Positions 57,323-64,000 of a stretch of DNA of 64,000 bases are shown here, piece after piece. Each line of letters starts with the position of its first letter. Positions within the stretch are counted from its first letter, which is position 1. Position numbers and translations under genes: made by a program. This stretch comes from Vanessa cardui (lineage: Eukaryota > Arthropoda > Insecta > Lepidoptera > Nymphalidae), in NCBI RefSeq assembly GCF_905220365.1, contig NC_061127.1:7502001-7566000 (forward strand), read 5' to 3'. Under the pieces are notes generated by a model. That model was not told the DNA's origin, did not search any database, and saw nothing but the letters and a program-made list of their open reading frames with translations.

Positions 57323-58594
57323 ATGACATTTTACAACAAATGTACAGATAGTGATGGTATATTAAACAAACGGAATAAAAGGCGATTAAAATTCGCCACA
57401 GATTTTGATAAGTCCATAGTGATAAATAGTTTTAAAATACGCGATTGGAAGCAAGTTTTACCAAGCGAAGAGTGGAATATTTACTGGTCGAATACTCTCA
57501 ACTGCCGTACCCTTTTCAATCATGAAAATGGATACAGATTTCAAGACAGACAGTTAATAAACCATTTCCCGAATCACTACGAGTTAGTACGGAAAGATTT
57601 GTTAGTGAAAAATATACATCGCTATCAAAAGAACCTCGAGAAAGCGGGTCACCCACTTGCGGAGAAAATTCAAGAAACGCTTCCAAGTGCCCATAGAGTT
57701 ACGCGATATTTATATTTAGATTTTATTCCTACGACGTATGTTTTACCTTCGAATTACAAACGTTTCGTCGACGAATACCATCGATTCCCTCAATCGACAT
57801 GGATAATGAAACCGTGCGGCAAATCTCAAGGCGAAGGCATTTTCTTGATAAACAAATTATCGAAGCTTAAGAGATGGTCGCGAGAATCCAAGAAATGTAT
57901 TCAAAATAATTTACCTTGCAAAGATATGTACATTATATCGCGATACATAGATAATCCTCTTTTGATCGGCGGAAAGAAATTCGATTTGAGGATTTACGTT
58001 CTAGTGACATCGTTTCGTCCTTTAAAAGCTTATATGTTTCGGAACGGATTTTGCAGATTTTGTTCAATAAAATACAACACAAGCGTCTCGGAACTTGACA
58101 ATATGTACATTCACATAACAAATGTTAGTGTACAGAAACACGGCGAGGAGTATAATAGTCAACATGGAGGCAAATTGAGTCTGAAAAATTTGAAACTCTT
58201 TTTAGAGGGCACGCGAGGTCAAAGTGTAACAACGCGTTTGTTTGAAAACATAAATTGGATATTAGTCCACTCGCTCAAGGCGGTCGCTCCGGTTATGTCG
58301 AATGATCGTCATTGCTTCGAATGCTACGGCTACGATATTATTATCGACGACAGTTTAAAACCCTGGCTCATTGAAGTTAACGCTTCTCCTTCTTTGACTG
58401 CGACGACGACAAACGATGAAATACTTAAGTGTAATCTCTTTGATAATATTTTATCCGTCGTCTTACCTCCGAGCGGCATTCCTGACGCGCGATGGAACAA
58501 AACGCCCGACGCTAATGCTTTAAGAGATTTTGAAATACTAATCGATGAAGATTCCATTCTGAATGAAGATTCAAACTTTAAACAGAACGCCTAA
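57323..58594 (+). CDS. TTLL1: Tubulin polyglutamylase TTLL1-like, single exon
   Basis: A complete 423-codon ORF without introns, about the length known for animal TTLL1. TTLL1 is the catalytic subunit of a complex that adds glutamate side chains to tubulin in axonemes, including sperm flagella. Seen here: NHFPNHYELVRKDLLVKNIH at 80-99, the ATP-grasp start STWIMKPCGKSQGEGIFLI (158-176; Lys163 in the nucleotide site), ISRYIDNPLLIGGKKFDLRI (205-224), HITNVSVQKHGEEYN (264-278), and the Mg-binding part ECYGYDIIIDDSLKPWLIEV (333-352; Asp338, Glu351, then Asn353). All look intact. The first about 22 residues are a non-conserved basic extension. Residues about 116-127 (IQETLPSAHRVT) look like an insertion before the YLYLDF motif. 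A single-exon form suggests a retrocopy of a multi-exon gene, but no poly(A) remnant or target duplication is visible, so it would be old. Intact motifs argue for function. Confidence 0.88.
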   Translation: MTFYNKCTDSDGILNKRNKRRLKFATDFDKSIVINSFKIRDWKQVLPSEEWNIYWSNTLNCRTLFNHENGYRFQDRQLINHFPNHYELVRKDLLVKNIHRYQKNLEKAGHPLAEKIQETLPSAHRVTRYLYLDFIPTTYVLPSNYKRFVDEYHRFPQSTWIMKPCGKSQGEGIFLINKLSKLKRWSRESKKCIQNNLPCKDMYIISRYIDNPLLIGGKKFDLRIYVLVTSFRPLKAYMFRNGFCRFCSIKYNTSVSELDNMYIHITNVSVQKHGEEYNSQHGGKLSLKNLKLFLEGTRGQSVTTRLFENINWILVHSLKAVAPVMSNDRHCFECYGYDIIIDDSLKPWLIEVNASPSLTATTTNDEILKCNLFDNILSVVLPPSGIPDARWNKTPDANALRDFEILIDEDSILNEDSNFKQNA

Positions 58595-58664
58595 AGTAAT
58601 TCTCAAGTACAGATTAAATATATTACTTTTAATTATTTTATATCCTTTATAATAATAAAAATAT

Positions 58665-58890
58665 CATCATTATATAGTATTAAAAAAAGTTGCTTACCGC
58701 TGTCTGTCCCTATGTATTCTTAGATATTTCAAATTACGCAACGGATTTTTTAATAATATAAAGAGTGATTCGAGAGTTTTTTTTGTATATACTATTTGGA
58801 GAATATAGTGAAGAAACAAGAAAAAAGTCTTTGGTATATTTAGTATCAGCATTGCACCCGTACGAAGCTGGAGCGGTTCGCTACTTTTTC
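58665..58890 (+). mobile_element. Helitron-like element just downstream of the TTLL1-like gene
   Basis: It starts TATAGTATTAAAAAAAGTTG and includes CTGTCTGTCCCTATGTATTC and CAGCATTGCACCCGTACGAA. The end GGTTCGCTACT shows the CTAG terminus changed to CTAC. It lies 71 bases after the stop codon. Confidence 0.55.
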
Positions 58891-59269
58891 ATAAATTTTA
58901 AAAGATACGTATTTGTAAAAAAAGAAATACCACGCTTATAAATTAATATTAAACTTACTAATCAAAATTTATTCAATAAAAAACATATAAAAACGCTCTC
59001 TTTTTTTATTAATGGAAAAAAAAATTTTTGGTTAAAATCAATATTGTTGTAAATATCGATATGCTATCTGTATACATACAAAAATAAATAAAATACCAAA
59101 ATGGCGTTTTTGATGGAATCCCATAACACTATTTAAATAATAAATGTAACCAACAATAAACAAAAAAATAACCTTATGATTACATACAACTTCAGAAGTT
59201 TATAAAATTCAAAAGTCACTCTAAAAATTTCGAGTTTTGTTTTAACGTATTTTCCACCTCGCACCACCA

Positions 59270-59560
59270 CTCTGCATGTGTCTAATTTCATCGAAATTCC
59301 GCCATATCCATTCCACCAACCCGCATTGGAACAGCGTGGTGAAATATATTCCAAACCTTCTCCTCAAAGGGAGAGGAGGCCTTTAGCCCAGCGGTGGTGG
59401 TTAGTGGGAATTTACAGGCTGTTGTTGTTATTGTTGTTTTTATTTACATAGGGACAGACATGTATGTTCCAAACCCTCTCCTTAGTGGAAGAGGAGGCCT
59501 TAGCCCAGCAGTGGGAAATTTACGGGCTGTTACTTTACTTTACTTTTATAGGTCTTAATC
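59270..59560 (+). mobile_element. Two 5'-truncated Metulj-type SINE ends in tandem
   Basis: 59270-59445 runs from CTGCATGTGTCTAATTTCAT to a TTG-type tail, with an extra GGTGGTGGTTA inside the terminal box. 59462-59560 is a second, shorter 3' end (ATGTTCCAAACCCTCTCC to GCTGTTACTTTACTTTAC) with the other tail type. Confidence 0.7.
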
Positions 59561-60039
59561 TATTGAAGTACATTGTAGTAAACAACGTTGGTACATTATT
59601 TTAATAGTTAAACGTAATAACAAAAAAATATTAAAATGTTATGGTCATTCATATACATAATTTATTATTATGTATATGGATGACTATGCAGCATTAAGAT
59701 AATTAATGAATAGTACAAAAAGAGTTTCAAATTATGTGATAACTTAAAATTATGAACACCCAAAAATATTTTAATATGAAATGTTTACACGTTATAAAAT
59801 AATATTTTATTTTTCTAAGATTAAAAAAATAAGGGTAATAGGTATACGTACTATATATAATTTAAGAAACGCTTCCAAGTGCTAGCTATTATAGACTAGA
59901 TAATTATAGTGCTAGCTAGCTATAATATTAAATCTGTACAAATAGGTGGTCTTTTTGATAATATTATTATATTACACGCTGTACCCGTTACTTCTTGAGT
60001 GTTTGTATTAAACTAAAGTTTGATACATAATTCTAAAAT
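59561..60039. other. AT-rich; contains a 19-base match to the TTLL1-like ORF
   Basis: AAGAAACGCTTCCAAGTGC at 59864-59882 is identical to 57672-57690 inside the TTLL1-like coding region. A palindromic GCTAGCTA-rich patch (59881-59930) follows. There is no gene. Confidence 0.5.
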
Positions 60040-60165
60040 ATAAGCAGCCAGCCAGTGTAATTCCCGTCAAATACAATCCAGCCGTTCGAGACATTAGCCG
60101 CAACAAACAGATAGATAAACTGACAAAAATTGTATACAAGTAGATTTTAGTATAATAACAGTGTA
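60040..60165 (-). repeat. Worn copy of interspersed repeat E
   Basis: It holds GTCAAATACAATCCAGCCGT and TAGCCGCAACAAACAGATAG, matching the minus-strand copies at 17975 and 42890. Confidence 0.45.
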
Positions 60166-63100
60166 CACATGTACATAATGAATGGTTTGTGTTTTAAATT
60201 AATTTTAAAAATCAAGTTTATCAACCAGTAAAGATGAAATGAGATCGTTCGGTCAGCACGTGTGCACTGAGTTACGATCGGCCCGCGAGCCAACTTATAA
60301 CGACGGAAAAGTGTTCGACGGAGCTAGAACAATATTTTTTACTATTGCGAAATTTCCTCTCGACTAAATGAAGCTGTATCTTGCCATCGGGTGTGCTTTA
60401 TTGAATTTGAGATGTGAAATATACTTTTAACACAACTGGACTTGACTTACGGGATTCCAATTTTTAGGTAATTGTAAAATATATTTATGGCTGAAACTCC
60501 CGATAGTATTTAAAAGCAAATGATTAAATAAAAAATACTGAAGCGGTTTAATTCAAGTTTCTTTGAACAAGAACTTTTAAATTGTTAATAATTACATGCA
60601 TTTCTGAGAATAATAGCCTCAGTGCGCTGTAATTAGTTATTTAAACTTCTTCAGTCGTAATGTTAACGCTTTAAGTTCTTAAGGATTTAATAAGATTATC
60701 ATAAGGACTATAATTCGCTAATGTTCCAAACCATCCAAAAATTATAAATAAGTATTTACTAAAGTTATAAAAGTGAAAGTTACTCGATAGATTTCGATGA
60801 AATTTGTTATAAAGATAGTTTGAATCCCGTAGAAGGGACAAAGGCTAATTTTTCAATTCATCTTTCGAAGAGGTTAAATCGGGGGTGATGGTTTGTGTAC
60901 TATAGGTGAAGTTTCGAAAATTTCGTAATTGCAAAGGAGAAAGGTCAATTAGTAATCGTAAATATCGCATCACGCATGGATGCAAATTTGACTGGCATAG
61001 CAACTGGCCGGAAATAGATAATAATAGATAGAATAATAGAATACAATTTCTGATGCCAGTACAGTGCTGGCACGTAATGGTGTCATTAATAAACCGTGTC
61101 TGTTCTTCTTGCGGAAATTACAGCTTACTTTTGCCGCTTACCGAGTGCCAGCCATAAGGATAAGCAAAAGCACAAGACGGCCACGCTGGCACGCTTCTAT
61201 AGATTGTACCTGTACGATTTTTTTTGTATTCTTATTAACAATAGTTAAAAATAAGTTGCTCCAATTACGCCTTTCTATATCAACACTAACTGTTAAAAAT
61301 CAGCATCTCAATATAAGCGCACACACAGCTATCACAACGTATACTAGTAACAATACGTCAGACGCGAGTATTTTCTTCGATTAGACAATATTTTTATTTC
61401 CACAAGAAAATACAAGCGTTATTTTCGTATTATACCGCAATCCATTTTCTATTTTCTCCCGCAAATACGGAACACATTTATTATGATAAATTTCTTTGGT
61501 TGCACATAAATTTACTTGCTTCGCTGAGCATTATTAGGGTGGCGTATGTGGGTTGCTTATTCCGATCTATACCTATTGTGTACGTTATCAAAGTTATTAC
61601 TCGTTGTCCTAGAAAATAATGCCAGTTCAATTATATTAATCCTTTGAATTCAAAGGGGTGTAATGAACAAAAACGCACTGCTTAATAATAATAGGTACCA
61701 GGAACAGGGAAAAGTGAAAAAGGATTTTTATTTCTTTCATTGATAAAAACTTTGTTGAAGATTAGCTAATAAAATATTGTGTCGATTCGTGGTCGTAATA
61801 ATTCGTATAATGTTTTATGGTACGACAAAACATATAGTGGTATCATCGGCAAAATTCGTAGAACTGATCACATCCGAATCAAGTACGCTATCCCAAACTA
61901 TCAATATCTATTTCTCATGTGAACATGATTTTTACAGGAACGTAATAACTTGTAATATCATATGTCCTAATATGTCCGTCAATTTGACTCGTCGATTTAC
62001 ATGCACTCGCTTTCTCGGGTTGAACTGACGCGGGAATCTATAGCGATGAATAGCGTCGAATGGCGCGATAGGGAGCTGTAATACTGGTTTGACAAAATAC
62101 ATATACCTAATGTAGATCACACTATGAATTACCGCCAATAAACTTAGTATATAATATGTAATTTTATTGTACACGTGCAGGTTTCCTCACATAAGTATTT
62201 GTGGTACTTCTAGGCTGTACTAATACTGTAAATGCGATACTATCTGTCAGTTTGTTTCGTTTTCACGGTTAAACCACTGAACCAATTTTGATGATATTTA
62301 GTACCAAGGACACTTTAAACTCAAAGATGAACACAGGTATTTTTTGCTCTTCAAAGGTGAATTTTTAGATGAGGTCTTGTATGCAATGGAATCTGCAAAA
62401 ATGAGCATTAAATACTTTCTGAAAAGTAACTAATTGACAATTGACCAAGGCTTACATATGGGAAATTTATTTTTATTAAAAACATTGAAATAAAGTAAAT
62501 TAAAAGGTAAATACAAACAGTATAAACACAAATTTAATTGAAACGGCCAAGATAAAACCACTTCTGCGTCATTCCGCAGTCGTATGAATGTAAAAAGGAT
62601 TTACAACACGTACAAATTTAAAATCATGATGACAATGTCATGATAATTGCATTATCGTGGTACAATTTGTGACCGCAGTTTATAACGCGTGTTGACAACG
62701 AATACACGATGTTAATGAAACAAAAAATAGCAGATTTTTTTTCAATTGCTAATATAACAGTTTTCTCTCCAATTAAGCGTACAGATTTTTAAATGAGGCG
62801 GTAGCGCAAACATAATACGAACACATTATACATTAACCAATAAATTCATTTGAAACTCATCTATACTAATAATAAATCTGTAGATAGTTCAATTCTGTAC
62901 ATGGTACATTTTTCCAAAGTAACTATCATGGGGTGATTAGACATCGATATTGATGTCAAAAATGTAATCAATAAATTTTTTCTGTCTGTCTGTATAACTG
63001 TTATAGAAACAAAAACTACTCGATGGATTTTAAAGAAACTTAGTACAATTATTTTGCATACTCCTGGGCTGGCTATGGTATATTTTTCATCACGCTACAA

Positions 63101-63527
63101 TCAATAGGAGCAGAGCAGTGAAGGGAAATGTCGGGAAAACGGGAGAAGTTACTCCATTTTTCAAGCTTCCATAGCGTGTAAAACCTTAATGGTTTAAGCA
63201 ACATAAAAATCATGTATGACGGAAATGTTCTATTTAAAATTATATAAAAAAATATCCCAGGACAGTATATGTCTATCATTAATGGTTGAACATAATAACA
63301 CGTGTAACTCCCCATAGCTTAGCAGTTCAAGCTTTCTGATTTAATTGTCTATTCCTACGTTTATAACACTTTCAGTTATCCCTTATTAAAATAGAGTTAT
63401 CAGTATTAACTATTCCATAAAAAACAATCATAGAAATCGGTACAGAAACACCAAAGTTATACTTGAAATACGCTAATTCTAAGTCATCGCACGCGAATAC
63501 TGAATAACGCTATAAGGATTATTTTTG
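60166..63527. other. AT-rich region with worn repeats, no supported gene
   Basis: About 60775-60950, 62215-62400 and 62870-63070 contain related pieces with a CGATGGATTT(C/T)GATGAAATTT-like core, an old repeat of unknown class. A 106-codon frame at 61064-61384 (+) lies in a slightly GC-richer patch but has no domain. Nothing else is recognised. Confidence 0.35.
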
Positions 63528-63645
63528 AAATAAAACTAGCTATAACGGATTTGAATCGCGTATATTAATTATTTTTAACATCCCGACGTTTCGAGTACTT
63601 TACAGCGTTCGTGGTCACGGGTAGACTAAGGTGACATTTGTCTAT
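63528..63645 (+). repeat. Fragment of a moth/butterfly interspersed repeat
   Basis: AACGGATTTGAATCGCGTAT, then ACATCCCGACGTTTCGAG, then GTTCGTGGTCACGGGTAGAC. I recall this combination from many lepidopteran sequences. Termini are not identified. Confidence 0.45.
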
Positions 63646-64000
63646 TTGACGAACAAAGGAAATATTATTAACAACTACCGCCAACGATTTCTCAATTGGT
63701 ATCTTGAGTAACGTTTCGGTTGCACGCAGAAGGCACTAACTTATAGGTACCTATAAGTTAGGTATTAAGTTATCTTTAGGTCATGCAGTCTGTTGGATTT
63801 GGGATTTTAAATTTTTATTAAGTGGATCCCAGGTGTTAGAACGTCTCCGACTGTACCTTCGATCATAGAATGGTACAAATATGGTTGTGAAAAGTCATTA
63901 TCATCCGTTTTGAGTTTGTAGTTTGGATCGTATATAAAAGCGAAATACCACTTAGTTATTAACCACGAAATAGAGTATATAACATCCACAATCTTGAAAT
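63646..64000. other. No recognised gene
   Basis: AT-rich to the end of the window. A short inverted repeat around TTATAGGTACCTATAAGTTA (63740-63759) can form a small hairpin; its meaning is unknown. Confidence 0.3.

Noticed and set aside
1..64000. CRISPR arrays, bacterial operons or phage-like systems
   Set aside because: No regularly spaced repeats or bacterial gene organisation; the content is that of an animal nuclear genome.

Overview
The window looks like AT-rich nuclear DNA from a lepidopteran (butterfly or moth) dominated by transposable elements. The basis is the mix of elements: many copies of a tRNA-derived SINE of the Metulj type, a second tRNA-derived SINE, Helitron-like ends of the form hairpin + CTAG|T, and an R4/Dong-clade LINE sitting in a TAA repeat. 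No database search was possible, so family names rest on recognition of motifs. Only one convincing host gene is present: a single-exon, 423-codon tubulin polyglutamylase of the TTLL1 type at 57323-58594 (+).

Left part (1-16.4 kb): SINE and other retroposon copies, a 323-bp hAT-type MITE with an 8-bp target duplication (1791-2113), a direct tandem duplication of about 1.83 kb (4267-6091 and 6092-about 7640), a complete second-type SINE (11893-12137, minus) and Helitron-like ends near 13.1 kb. No host gene is visible here.

16.4-26.4 kb: a recent segmental duplication. Unit 1 (16459-20183) and unit 2 (20184-26360) lie head to tail. Both carry the same PIF/Harbinger-like element (TTA target duplications, MADF-like ORF) and the same SINE insertion. 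Unit 2 has gained a CR1-group LINE 3' end inside its Harbinger copy. Unit 1 lacks about 1.7 kb that removes half of a MITE, and its SINE carries a snap-back type inverted insertion.

31.5-40.6 kb: two nested LINEs, the most informative region. A full-length minus-strand LINE with an L1-like ORF1 (coiled coil + RRM) and an RTE-like endonuclease/reverse transcriptase ORF2 is bounded by a perfect 13-bp target duplication (31529-31541 and 40594-40606). ORF1 and ORF2 share one reading frame and are separated by a single UAG in the context UAG-CAA-CCA, which fits the known UAG-CAR-YYA readthrough signal. ORF2 has no ATG until after its first two endonuclease catalytic motifs. In the TAA-repeat tail of this LINE sits a plus-strand R4/Dong-like LINE with an unbroken 1199-codon ORF, whose catalytic Asp of reverse transcriptase motif A is replaced by Ala.

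40.6-64 kb: mostly AT-rich sequence with scattered repeats, a 1.79-kb element with 22-bp inverted ends flanked by TTAA (49047-50838, piggyBac-like, no transposase), a Helitron-like copy split by a LINE-end insertion with a 6-bp target duplication (54.5-55.0 kb), the TTLL1-like gene, and repeats around and after it.
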